Shown: piece after piece, positions 52,561 to 60,102 of the stretch
How positions within the stretch are numbered: position 1 is the first letter of the stretch
Layout of the letters: every line of letters begins with the position of its first letter
Origin: Prevotella sp.
GTDB lineage: Bacteria; Bacteroidota; Bacteroidia; Bacteroidales; Bacteroidaceae
Length of the DNA: 64,000 bases
Assembly: GCA_017941345.1 (NCBI GenBank)
Contig: JAGAWQ010000008.1
Coordinates: 62,001 to 126,000 of the forward strand
Reading direction: 5' to 3'
The notes under the pieces: model-generated
Database searches by the model: none
What the model saw: only the letters and a program-made list of their open reading frames with translations
Told to the model about the DNA's origin: nothing
Position numbers and translations under genes: made by a program

Positions 52561-52604
52561 AAGTGGGCGGAAAATCGCAAATAAATTTGCATTTTCGCTC
52601 ACTT
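52561..52604. repeat. Long imperfect inverted repeat overlapping the acyl-CoA ligase promoter
   Basis: Left arm 52561-52582 (AAGTGGGCGGAAAATCGCAA plus two bases) pairs with 52585-52604 (ATTTGCATTTTCGCTCACTT) with one mismatch and two single-base bulges around a two-base loop. No T-run follows, so it may be an operator, or only a weak terminator of the permease transcript. Confidence 0.7.
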
Positions 52605-52617
52605 ATTCGTACCTTTG
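52586..52617 (+). promoter_or_regulatory. Promoter of the acyl-CoA ligase gene
   Basis: TTTG -33 box at 52586-52589, 20 bases, TACCTTTG -7 box at 52610-52617. The -33 box lies in the right arm of the inverted repeat. Confidence 0.7.
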
Positions 52618-52646
52618 CACCTAATTTAATAAATTAAGGAGAGAAT

Positions 52647-54455
52647 ATGCAGACAAATTGCCACATGTCAGTGCTGGTGCACGAACAAGCCAAGAAGTAT
52701 GGGGACCGTGAAATGCTGATTTATCAGGATTTCGGAGGGAAAGAGTGGAAATCGCTGTCGTGGAATCAGGTTTCTGCCACCGTCAAGCAGGTCAGCAATG
52801 CCCTGTTGAATCTGGGTGTGAAGCCTCAGGAGAACATCGGAATCTTCTCGCAGAACTCGGTGCAGTATATTGAGTGCGACTTCGGTGCATGGGGTATCCG
52901 TGCCGTCACCATCCCCTTCTATGCTACTAGCTCAGAGCAGCAGATACAGTTCATCGTCAACGATGCCAAGGTGCGTTTCCTCTTCGTGGGCGAACAGGAA
53001 CAGTACGACAAGGCTCGTCGTGTCTTCTCACTCTGTCCCACGCTGGAGCGCATCATCGTCTACGACCCCTTGGTGCATATCTCCTCACACGACCCTAACG
53101 CCATCTACTTCTCCGACTTCCTGAAGCTGGGTGAGAACCTGCCCCGCCAGACCGAGGTGGAGAAATTGCAGGCTGAGGCCTCGTTCGACGACATCGCCAA
53201 CATCCTCTATACCAGCGGTACTACGGGCGACTCGAAGGGTGTTATCCTGACCCACGGACAGTTCCATGCTGCCTTAGAGGCCAACAACAAGTGTGTGCCG
53301 GTGGGTGAGCAGGACCGTGTCATGAACTTCCTGCCCTATACCCACATCTTCGAGCGCGGATGGGCCATCCTCTCGCTGACTGAGGGGGCAACCATGATTG
53401 TCAACACGCATCCGCAGGAGGTACAGCAGTCGATGCGTGACACGCACCCCACCTGTATGTCTGCCGTTCCCCGTTTCTGGGAGAAGGTGTATATGGGTGT
53501 CATGGATAAGATTGACCATTCCAGTGCCGTTCAGCGTAAGCTGTTCCGCCATGCGCTGGCCGTTGGTCGTAAGCATAACATCGAATATATCAGCCGAGGC
53601 AAGAAGCCGCCAGTAGCCCTGCATCTGGAGTATGAGATGCTCAACCGCACCATATTCTCGCTGGTGCGCAAGGAGCTGGGCTTGGAGAATGCCCACTTCT
53701 TCCCCACAGCAGGTGCTGCCGTATCGGCTCATGTCGAGGAATTCGTCCATTCCATCGGCATCAATATGGTGGTAGGCTACGGACTCACCGAGTCGCTGGC
53801 CACCGTCAGTTGTAACCACTTGGGCAAGCCCTGGACGGTAGGCTCCGTGGGTATTCCCATCGAGGGCATCAGCATCCGCATCGGTGAGAACGATGAGGTG
53901 CTGCTGAAGGGTCCCACCATCACACGAGGCTATTACAACCGCGAAGACCTGACGAAGGCTGCCTTCACTGAGGATGGCTATTTCCGTACGGGCGATGCCG
54001 GCTATCTGAAGGATGGCGAGCTGTTCCTGAAGGAGCGTATCAAGGACCTCTTCAAGACCTCCAACGGTAAGTATATCGCACCACAGATGATTGAGTCGAA
54101 GCTGCTCGTCGACAAGTATATCGACCAGATAGCCGTCATTGCCGACCAGCGTAAGTTCGTCTCAGCCCTCATCATCCCCGTCTATACACAGCTTGAGGAG
54201 TACGCCCGCGAACACGACATCCAGTTCCAGACCCGCGAGGAGCTCTGCTGCCATCCCCAGATTATGCAGATGATGAAAGAGCGCATCGACACGCTTCAAC
54301 AGCAGCTGGCCCACTACGAACAGGTGAAGCGTTTCACCCTGCTGCCCCATCACCTCAGTATGGAGAAGGGCGAACTGACTAATACGCTGAAAATCCGCCG
54401 CCGCGTGCTGAATGAAAACTATAAGGAACAAATCGAGAAAATGTATGCAGAATAG
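52647..54455 (+). CDS. Long-chain fatty acid-CoA ligase (AMP-forming)
   Basis: A 602-residue cytoplasmic or membrane-associated enzyme of the ANL superfamily that adenylates fatty acids and joins them to CoA. Visible motifs: P-loop ILYTSGTTGDSKGVIL (186-200), GYGLTES, YFRTGDAGYLKDGELFLKER with the AMP-binding Asp, and the C-terminal KTSNGKYIAPQMIE with the catalytic Lys. The order and spacing match the FadD15/long-chain ligase branch common in Bacteroidetes. It has its own promoter; the next gene prfB is 30 bases downstream. Confidence 0.9.
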   Translation: MQTNCHMSVLVHEQAKKYGDREMLIYQDFGGKEWKSLSWNQVSATVKQVSNALLNLGVKPQENIGIFSQNSVQYIECDFGAWGIRAVTIPFYATSSEQQIQFIVNDAKVRFLFVGEQEQYDKARRVFSLCPTLERIIVYDPLVHISSHDPNAIYFSDFLKLGENLPRQTEVEKLQAEASFDDIANILYTSGTTGDSKGVILTHGQFHAALEANNKCVPVGEQDRVMNFLPYTHIFERGWAILSLTEGATMIVNTHPQEVQQSMRDTHPTCMSAVPRFWEKVYMGVMDKIDHSSAVQRKLFRHALAVGRKHNIEYISRGKKPPVALHLEYEMLNRTIFSLVRKELGLENAHFFPTAGAAVSAHVEEFVHSIGINMVVGYGLTESLATVSCNHLGKPWTVGSVGIPIEGISIRIGENDEVLLKGPTITRGYYNREDLTKAAFTEDGYFRTGDAGYLKDGELFLKERIKDLFKTSNGKYIAPQMIESKLLVDKYIDQIAVIADQRKFVSALIIPVYTQLEEYAREHDIQFQTREELCCHPQIMQMMKERIDTLQQQLAHYEQVKRFTLLPHHLSMEKGELTNTLKIRRRVLNENYKEQIEKMYAE

Positions 54456-54458
54456 TTT

Positions 54459-54476
54459 AATGAGTAATTACTCATT
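54459..54476. repeat. Perfect 18-base palindrome before prfB
   Basis: AATGAGTAATTACTCATT, extended by TTT and TAAA outside. It ends nine bases before the prfB ATG and four bases after the ligase stop codon. Confidence 0.8.
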
Positions 54477-54485
54477 TAAAAGAAT

Positions 54486-55610
54486 ATGATCACATCCGAC
54501 CAGTTAAAAGACGTCCTTGACCGCGCTGATGCGCTGTACAAGTATCTGAAGATAGACGAAAAGAAGATTGAATTCGAGGAGGAGGACCTGCGTACACAGG
54601 CCCCCGACTTCTGGGAAGACCAGAAGCGTGCTGAGGAGCAGATGAAGAAGGTGAAGGGTATCAAGAAGTGGCTCGATGGCTACCAGGAGGTGCGCACCGC
54701 TGCCGATGAGCTACAGCTCGCCTTCGATTTCTATAAGGAAGAGATGGTCACCGAACAGGAGGTGGAAGCCGACTATCGCCATGCTGTCGAAGCCATCGAG
54801 GCACTAGAACTGAAGAATATGCTCCGCCAGAAGGAGGACCCCATGGAGTGCGTGCTGAAGATCAACTCCGGTGCTGGTGGCACGGAGGCACAGGACTGGG
54901 CGCAGATGCTCATGCGTATGTACCAGCGCTGGGCTGAGGCACATGACTATAAGGTCAGCATTGCCAACATACAGGACGGCGATGAGGCTGGCATCAAGAG
55001 CGTCACCATGCAGATAGAGGGTGGCGAGTATGCCTACGGCTATCTGAAGAGCGAGAATGGCGTCCATCGTCTGGTGCGTGTGTCACCCTATAATGCTCAG
55101 GGTAAGCGCATGACCTCGTTTGCCTCCGTTTTCGTCTCTCCGCTGGTCGACGACACCATCGAGGTGTATGTCGACCCCGCTAAGCTGTCGTGGGACACGT
55201 TTCGCAGCTCTGGTGCCGGTGGTCAGAACGTCAACAAGGTCGAGTCGGGTGTCCGTCTGCGCTACTGGTATACCGACCCTGATACGGGCGAAGAGGAGGA
55301 AATCCTCATTGAGAATACGGAGACGCGTGACCAGCCTAAGAACAAGGAACGTGCCATGGCGCTGCTCCGTTCACAACTCTACGACCGTGCCATGCAGAAG
55401 CGTCTGGAGGCCCAGGCGAAGATTGAGGCAGGCAAGAAGAAGATAGAGTGGGGTAGCCAGATTCGCTCCTACGTCTTCGACGACCGTCGTGTCAAGGACC
55501 ACCGTACCAACTACCAGACCTCCGATGTCGATGGCGTCATGGACGGCAAAATCGACGATTTCATCAAAGCATACCTGATGGAGTTTGGAATGGAGAATGT
55601 GGAATGTTGA
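54486..55610 (+). CDS. prfB: Peptide chain release factor 2
   Basis: A 374-residue class I release factor. The catalytic GGQ is in SSGAGGQNVNKVESG and the stop-codon-recognition loop is SPYNAQGKRMTSF, the RF2-type tripeptide in its Bacteroidetes form. The N-terminal helical domain (residues about 1-110) is complete. The frame is continuous from the ATG; the programmed +1 frameshift with an early in-frame TGA that many bacteria use to regulate RF2 is absent. The last residues, EFGMENVEC, come from a simple GGAATG repeat that runs past the stop. Confidence 0.97.
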   Translation: MITSDQLKDVLDRADALYKYLKIDEKKIEFEEEDLRTQAPDFWEDQKRAEEQMKKVKGIKKWLDGYQEVRTAADELQLAFDFYKEEMVTEQEVEADYRHAVEAIEALELKNMLRQKEDPMECVLKINSGAGGTEAQDWAQMLMRMYQRWAEAHDYKVSIANIQDGDEAGIKSVTMQIEGGEYAYGYLKSENGVHRLVRVSPYNAQGKRMTSFASVFVSPLVDDTIEVYVDPAKLSWDTFRSSGAGGQNVNKVESGVRLRYWYTDPDTGEEEEILIENTETRDQPKNKERAMALLRSQLYDRAMQKRLEAQAKIEAGKKKIEWGSQIRSYVFDDRRVKDHRTNYQTSDVDGVMDGKIDDFIKAYLMEFGMENVEC

Positions 55611-55645
55611 ATGTTTGCGCAAGCGCAATGTTTTAATGAAGAGTG

Positions 55646-56023
55646 ATGAGTGATTTTGGCAAGATAATGGAAGATAAGTGTATGAATTTCGCTATACGTA
55701 TAACGAATTTATGCCGTTTCCTGATTGACGAAAAGCATGAGCACAAGATATCTGATCAATTATTTCGCAGTGGTACGAGTATTGGTGCAAATATGGCTGA
55801 GGCACAATGTGCCATTAGTAAGAAAGACTTTGCTGCAAAAGTGTATATATCTTTAAAAGAATGCAACGAAACTCTCTTTTGGCTGAATTTACTAAATAAA
55901 ACGGGTTTCTTAGATTACAAACAATATAAGTCAATATATGATGACTGTGAAGAATTAAAACGTCTTTTGGTTTCAATAACAAAAACATCAAAGATAAATT
56001 TGGACAGCAATAACAATAATTAA
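55646..56023 (+). CDS. Four-helix bundle protein (S23/IVS family)
   Basis: A 125-residue all-helical protein. FAIRITNLCRFL, FRSGTSIGANMAEAQ and FAAKVYISLKECNETLFWLNLL are the signature of the 23S rRNA intervening-sequence/four-helix-bundle family. Function is unknown. The ATG at 55646 is preferred to the adjoining in-frame GTG at 55643. Base composition is much more AT-rich than in prfB or the CYTH gene, and ATGTTGAATG-type repeats flank it on both sides, so it is probably a recent arrival between prfB and the downstream genes. Confidence 0.85.
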   Translation: MSDFGKIMEDKCMNFAIRITNLCRFLIDEKHEHKISDQLFRSGTSIGANMAEAQCAISKKDFAAKVYISLKECNETLFWLNLLNKTGFLDYKQYKSIYDDCEELKRLLVSITKTSKINLDSNNNN

Positions 56024-56087
56024 TAATTTTACATTGAGTAATCGGCTTTGCCGACCATTCAACAATCAACATTCAAAATTCAACATT

Positions 56088-56225
56088 ATGAAAAAGAGTA
56101 ATGCAAAGCGTGAAGCCTACGCTAAGAAACAAGAAGAAAAAGGCAGAAATCTCATTATGTGGATTATTGGCGTGCTGATAGCACTGGGTGTCATCTACGC
56201 CATCTGGGCCAGCTTCATGATGTAA
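56088..56225 (+). CDS. Small single-pass membrane protein (45 residues)
   Basis: A short protein beginning MKKSNAKREAYAKKQEEKG, followed by one transmembrane helix (about residues 23-42, LIMWIIGVLIALGVIYAIWA). The charged N-terminal helix should stay in the cytoplasm. No function is known to me. The stop codon is five bases before the CYTH gene start, so the two are probably translated together. The longer frame from 56034 only adds sequence from the intergenic repeat. Confidence 0.65.
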   Translation: MKKSNAKREAYAKKQEEKGRNLIMWIIGVLIALGVIYAIWASFMM

Positions 56226-56230
56226 TCCGT

Positions 56231-56707
56231 ATGGCTCAGGAGATTGAACGCAAATACCTCGTGCTTGACGACTCGTTCAAGCGCGAGGCTTTTTCTAAAA
56301 GCCACATCCAACAGGGCTATATCTGTAGCGAGCGAGGCCGTACTGTTCGCATCCGTATTCGTGATACGCGCGCGTACATTACTATTAAAGGCCCCTCTTT
56401 AAACGGCGGACTCTCCCGCTATGAGTTCGAGCAGGAGATTCCCCTTGACGATGCCCAGCAACTGATGCAGCTCTGCGAACCCGGCATCATCGACAAGACG
56501 CGCTGGCTCGTCAAGAGCGACCGCCATACCTTCGAGGTTGACGAGTTTCATGGCGACAACGACGGCTTGGTGATGGCTGAAGTGGAACTCGAAAACGAGC
56601 AGGACAGACCAAAAATCCCCCATTTCATCGGGAAAGAGGTGACTGGAGACCGCCGTTACTACAATAGCCAGTTGCGCCAGCGCCCATTCAAAACGTGGGC
56701 TGATTGA
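56231..56707 (+). CDS. CYTH domain protein (triphosphate tunnel metalloenzyme)
   Basis: A 158-residue cytoplasmic protein. The ExExK signature is EIERK at residues 4-8, and the tunnel strands carry the expected basic and acidic residues (RTVRIRIRD, AYITIKGPS, RYEFEQEIP, TRWLVKSDRHTFEVDEF, MAEVELENE). CYTH enzymes hydrolyse inorganic triphosphate or similar substrates with Mg or Mn; the substrate here is not known. The ATG at 56231 places the signature at the very start, as in related proteins. Confidence 0.9.
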   Translation: MAQEIERKYLVLDDSFKREAFSKSHIQQGYICSERGRTVRIRIRDTRAYITIKGPSLNGGLSRYEFEQEIPLDDAQQLMQLCEPGIIDKTRWLVKSDRHTFEVDEFHGDNDGLVMAEVELENEQDRPKIPHFIGKEVTGDRRYYNSQLRQRPFKTWAD

Positions 56708-56747
56708 CGTCGTAGGGTAAAATAAAGTTAAATAATCAACGCTGTCG

Positions 56748-56778
56748 ATTGAAATAATCGGTATTTTTGTTATCTTTG
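56748..56778 (+). promoter_or_regulatory. Promoter of the TPR-AraC regulator
   Basis: ATTG at 56748-56751 as a weak -33 box, 19 bases, then TATCTTTG at 56771-56778. Confidence 0.55.
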
Positions 56779-56798
56779 TCCTACTTTTTGGTATAGGT

Positions 56799-58364
56799 AT
56801 GGCAAGGAAAGGACTTCTATTGGCGTTGTTGATGTGTTTGTCAACATTAACGGGAATAGCAGACGACGGACTCCATCAACTTATCAGTAAGGGAGACCAG
56901 TACGGCAAGGCCCGAATGTTCCAGCATGCCCTTACCTGTTATAAAAAGGCATATAACGACCCTTCTATCAAAGATAGTGTGCATATTAAGTTGATGTTGC
57001 TCAAGAACATGATGTATATTTACGATGTGACGGGCAGAGAGTTCGACTTGATAGAAACTACCTATCAATTGCATTCGCTGGCGGAGGAGAACGATGCGCC
57101 GGCCTATGTGGCTATGTCCGATTTTATGAGGGGTAAGCATATTCACTATCAGGGGCGTTATGAGGAAAGCTACGCGCTTTGTCTGCCAGCTTTGAAACTG
57201 ATGGAGCAGTCTTCGTATGCTCAGAGGATTGTAGAACTGTGTGGATTTTATGCCGCGTTAACTCGAATGTACATGCACGACAAGCAATTTGCTGAATCCA
57301 TGGAGATGTCAAAAAAACACGAGCAGGTAGCCCGGCTTGACACTTGTGGTAACATGGTATGTTCGCTTTACCGTGTCTACACCATCCGCACGCGTCTGCT
57401 GTGTGAGTCGGGAAGGGAGGCCGAGGCGGATAGTTGTTACATCCTCTCTCAGCAGTTGGAAGTCAACGATCCGATAGCCAATCATGACCTGATTCCATAT
57501 TTCCGTCATCATCAACGTTATGATGAGATGCTGGATATCCTACAGAGCGACAAGGAGCGGCTGACGGCTGACGGCGATACGTTGGGCATCTTGATGTTGC
57601 ATGTGCTCAAAGAAGAAGTAAAGGCTCTTTACGGACTGGGCAGGAATCAAGAGGCTGCCCGGTCATACGAGCAGATGGAGAAAGTGCAGGAGACAATGCA
57701 ACGTGTCAATCTGCAATTATCTGCAGTCTCGGTGCGCAATACGATTGCCAAGGAGCGACAACTCTCGCGTCGAAATCTGTTGCTTGCCTGCTCTATTGCA
57801 GGTGGTATCATCTTGCTGATAGTCATTTTGGTTTTGTTTTATCATGACAGGCTGCAAACACACCGTAACCGGACCATGATGTTTACGATGAGGCGTTTGA
57901 TGTATTATCGTGACCTGGTGATGAAACAGCAGCAGAGAGATTCCGATGAAATCGTAGAAAATGAGGAAGAAACCGCAAGTGATGCAGACCGACGTCGCTT
58001 CATAGAGATGGACAGACAAGTGATGCAGGGCGAACTGTTCCGTCATGCTGATTTCGGTCGTGATGAACTGATGCGTCTCATGGGTGTCGATAAGAATACG
58101 CTGGCTACCATCATCAACCGCTATACTGGCACGAATGTGACAGGCTATGTGAACAGCAAACGCATGGATTATGCGGTGTCGTTGATGAAGGAACACCCTG
58201 AATATTCGTTACTTGCCATTGCTGAGGCTTGTGGCATCAACAATGCTACGACGTTCATTCGTAACTTTAAAAATGCTTACGATATGACGCCGTCGGAGTT
58301 CCGGAAATCCTTGGAAGAATTACCCCCCCTAACGGTCAAAAAGACAAATAAGTTAACAATTTAA
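56799..58364 (+). CDS. TPR-TM-AraC membrane regulator of the fimbrial operon
   Basis: A 521-residue membrane-bound regulator. After a signal peptide (about 1-21), residues about 25-315 form TPR-like helices facing the periplasm (HQLISKGDQYGKARMFQHALTCYKKAY). A transmembrane helix (about 325-348) is followed by a cytoplasmic linker and an AraC-type domain (about 415-505) with GVDKNTLATIINRYTG and GINNATTFIRNFKNAYDMTPSEFR. Regulators with this plan stand upstream of fimbrillin operons in Bacteroidales, and the next four genes are fimbrial. It may sense a periplasmic protein or peptide. Direct repeats at 58374-58401 are candidate binding sites. Confidence 0.85.
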   Translation: MARKGLLLALLMCLSTLTGIADDGLHQLISKGDQYGKARMFQHALTCYKKAYNDPSIKDSVHIKLMLLKNMMYIYDVTGREFDLIETTYQLHSLAEENDAPAYVAMSDFMRGKHIHYQGRYEESYALCLPALKLMEQSSYAQRIVELCGFYAALTRMYMHDKQFAESMEMSKKHEQVARLDTCGNMVCSLYRVYTIRTRLLCESGREAEADSCYILSQQLEVNDPIANHDLIPYFRHHQRYDEMLDILQSDKERLTADGDTLGILMLHVLKEEVKALYGLGRNQEAARSYEQMEKVQETMQRVNLQLSAVSVRNTIAKERQLSRRNLLLACSIAGGIILLIVILVLFYHDRLQTHRNRTMMFTMRRLMYYRDLVMKQQQRDSDEIVENEEETASDADRRRFIEMDRQVMQGELFRHADFGRDELMRLMGVDKNTLATIINRYTGTNVTGYVNSKRMDYAVSLMKEHPEYSLLAIAEACGINNATTFIRNFKNAYDMTPSEFRKSLEELPPLTVKKTNKLTI

Positions 58365-58373
58365 CGGAATTTT

Positions 58374-58458
58374 GGACAAATTGAAAAGTCTTAAGGACAA
58401 AATATTAACAACACGTACCTTACTTTATATGGTGTGTGTTGTAAATTTTGTACCTTTG
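58374..58458 (+). promoter_or_regulatory. Fimbrial promoter with direct repeats
   Basis: GGACAAA at 58374-58380 and 58395-58401, exactly 21 bases apart, lie 49 bases before the -7 box TACCTTTG at 58451-58458. A related AGACAAA is at 58342. A weak inverted repeat, ACAACAC (58408-58414) and GTGTTGT (58436-58442), lies between. No -33 box is evident, fitting activator control. Confidence 0.55.
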
Positions 58459-58503
58459 TAACCTAATTTAAGTAAAATTAAAGAATAGATTGTCAGAAAG
58501 GGT

Positions 58504-60072
58504 ATGGGCATGAAACTAAATTATCGCAATTGGACTTTTGTGTTGTTACTGGTTGTCTCCTCTGTCTCTTGGGCTCAGGAGGTGACTTTGAGTAACAATC
58601 TGCTCTATGATACCTGGCTGACTCCCAACCTGCGCGTCGGACTCCGCCTGTCGCCCCACTGGTCGTTAGGTTTGACGGCAGGCTATCGTCCTTGGCCTAC
58701 CGACGATCAGGCAACACGTAAATACAAGCACTTGTTGATTTCACCCGACCTTCGCTATTGGACCGATTCGGTGAATGTGCATCATTTCTTTGGTTTCAAT
58801 CTTCTCTACGCTCATTACAACGTAGGTTCCATCACCTTCCCACTTGGTTTCTGGAAGTCTGTTCGTGACGAGCGCCAACAAGGTGACTTCGGTGGAATCG
58901 GTGCTTATTACGGTTATTCCTGGCCGTTAGGTCGTCATTGGAATTTCGAAGCTTTCATCGGTGCTGCCGTTGGTTATAATAAGTATGACCGCTATCAGTG
59001 TGCACACTGTGGTGCGAAGATAGGTAACGAGAAGAAAGTCGCTGTGATACCTCAGGCCGGACTGAACATAGTCTTTAACATTCCAGGTCGTCCCCGTCAG
59101 GTGGAAGAGCCTGTTCTGCAGTTGCAACCCGTCGTCGAGGCCCCTGTTACCGCTGCCGTTGTTGTCAAGCCGTTTGCTCCCGCCCTGACTGCCGTTCCCG
59201 ATTTCAAGGGACGTGCCGGACAGTTGCAGCAGGAGAATCCTGTGGTGCAGCATATCTCCAACTACCGTCCTTACGACCGTACCCGCATCCTTCGTAAGGA
59301 GAAAGATGCCCTCTTTGTCCATTTCGACCAGGGCAAATCGCTGCTCAATGCCAATTATCGTGACAACCAGCGTGTGATGGACCGCATCGTCGACATCACC
59401 CGTCAAATCATGTCCGACAGCGCCAGCAGCGTCAAGAAGATACAACTCATCGGACTTGCCTCCATCGAAGGTGCTCCTGCTGTCAATGAGCGGCTGGCCC
59501 AAAACCGTGCCTTGGCTTTGCAGAAATATATCCAACAGGAAGTCACCGTTCCCGACTCACTCTTTGAGACTGTTGGCGGTGGCGAAGCATGGGCCGACTT
59601 CCGCGACCATCTCAACGACCTCGCCTCAGGTCCAGTGCTCGACGGTTCTGCCGTCGAGTCATCCCTCCGTCAGGCCATCGCCATCATCGACAATGAGCCC
59701 GACGACATCGCCAAAGAGCGCAAGTTGCGCAGCCTCAATGGTGGCAAGACGTGGAAATACATCCAGGAACACATCCTGAAAGATCAGCGCAACTCCGGTT
59801 ATATCCGTATCTACTTCGACTATGTGCCCGATAAGGCGGCAGCCACTATCAACGAGGCCAGCGAACTGCTGACTACCGACTGTGGCGACTGCCATCGTGA
59901 GGCCCTCCGCTTGTTACAGACCGTTCGCAATGACGAGCGAGCCCAGAACGCCTTGGGTGTCGCCCTCTGGCTCAACGGCCAGAAAGACGAAGCTCTCAGC
60001 TGCTTCCGCCGTGCTGCAGCCAACGGCAACAAAGATGCTTATAACAACCTCAGACAGTTAGAAAATCAATAA
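58504..60072 (+). CDS. DUF3575 beta-barrel with OmpA-like domain, fimbrial operon
   Basis: A 522-residue outer-membrane protein. The signal peptide ends near WAQ (about 22). Residues about 25-195 match DUF3575, a small barrel (LSNNLLYDTWLTPNLRVGLRLSPHWSLG, YYGYSWPLGRHWNFEAFIGAA). A Pro/Val-rich linker leads to an OmpA-like periplasmic domain (about 280-440, IQLIGLASIEGAPAVNERLAQNRALAL), and the C-terminal 60 residues are TPR-like (NALGVALWLNGQKDEALSCF). Such OmpA-type genes precede fimbrillins in Bacteroidales and probably anchor the fibre to the cell wall. Confidence 0.8.
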   Translation: MGMKLNYRNWTFVLLLVVSSVSWAQEVTLSNNLLYDTWLTPNLRVGLRLSPHWSLGLTAGYRPWPTDDQATRKYKHLLISPDLRYWTDSVNVHHFFGFNLLYAHYNVGSITFPLGFWKSVRDERQQGDFGGIGAYYGYSWPLGRHWNFEAFIGAAVGYNKYDRYQCAHCGAKIGNEKKVAVIPQAGLNIVFNIPGRPRQVEEPVLQLQPVVEAPVTAAVVVKPFAPALTAVPDFKGRAGQLQQENPVVQHISNYRPYDRTRILRKEKDALFVHFDQGKSLLNANYRDNQRVMDRIVDITRQIMSDSASSVKKIQLIGLASIEGAPAVNERLAQNRALALQKYIQQEVTVPDSLFETVGGGEAWADFRDHLNDLASGPVLDGSAVESSLRQAIAIIDNEPDDIAKERKLRSLNGGKTWKYIQEHILKDQRNSGYIRIYFDYVPDKAAATINEASELLTTDCGDCHREALRLLQTVRNDERAQNALGVALWLNGQKDEALSCFRRAAANGNKDAYNNLRQLENQ

Positions 60073-60102
60073 TCGAGAAATAATCCAAAATACAGTTTTA
60101 AT

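Noticed and set aside
54486..54700. RF2 programmed frameshift
   Set aside because: The reading frame is continuous from the ATG and no early in-frame TGA with a slippery CTT is present.
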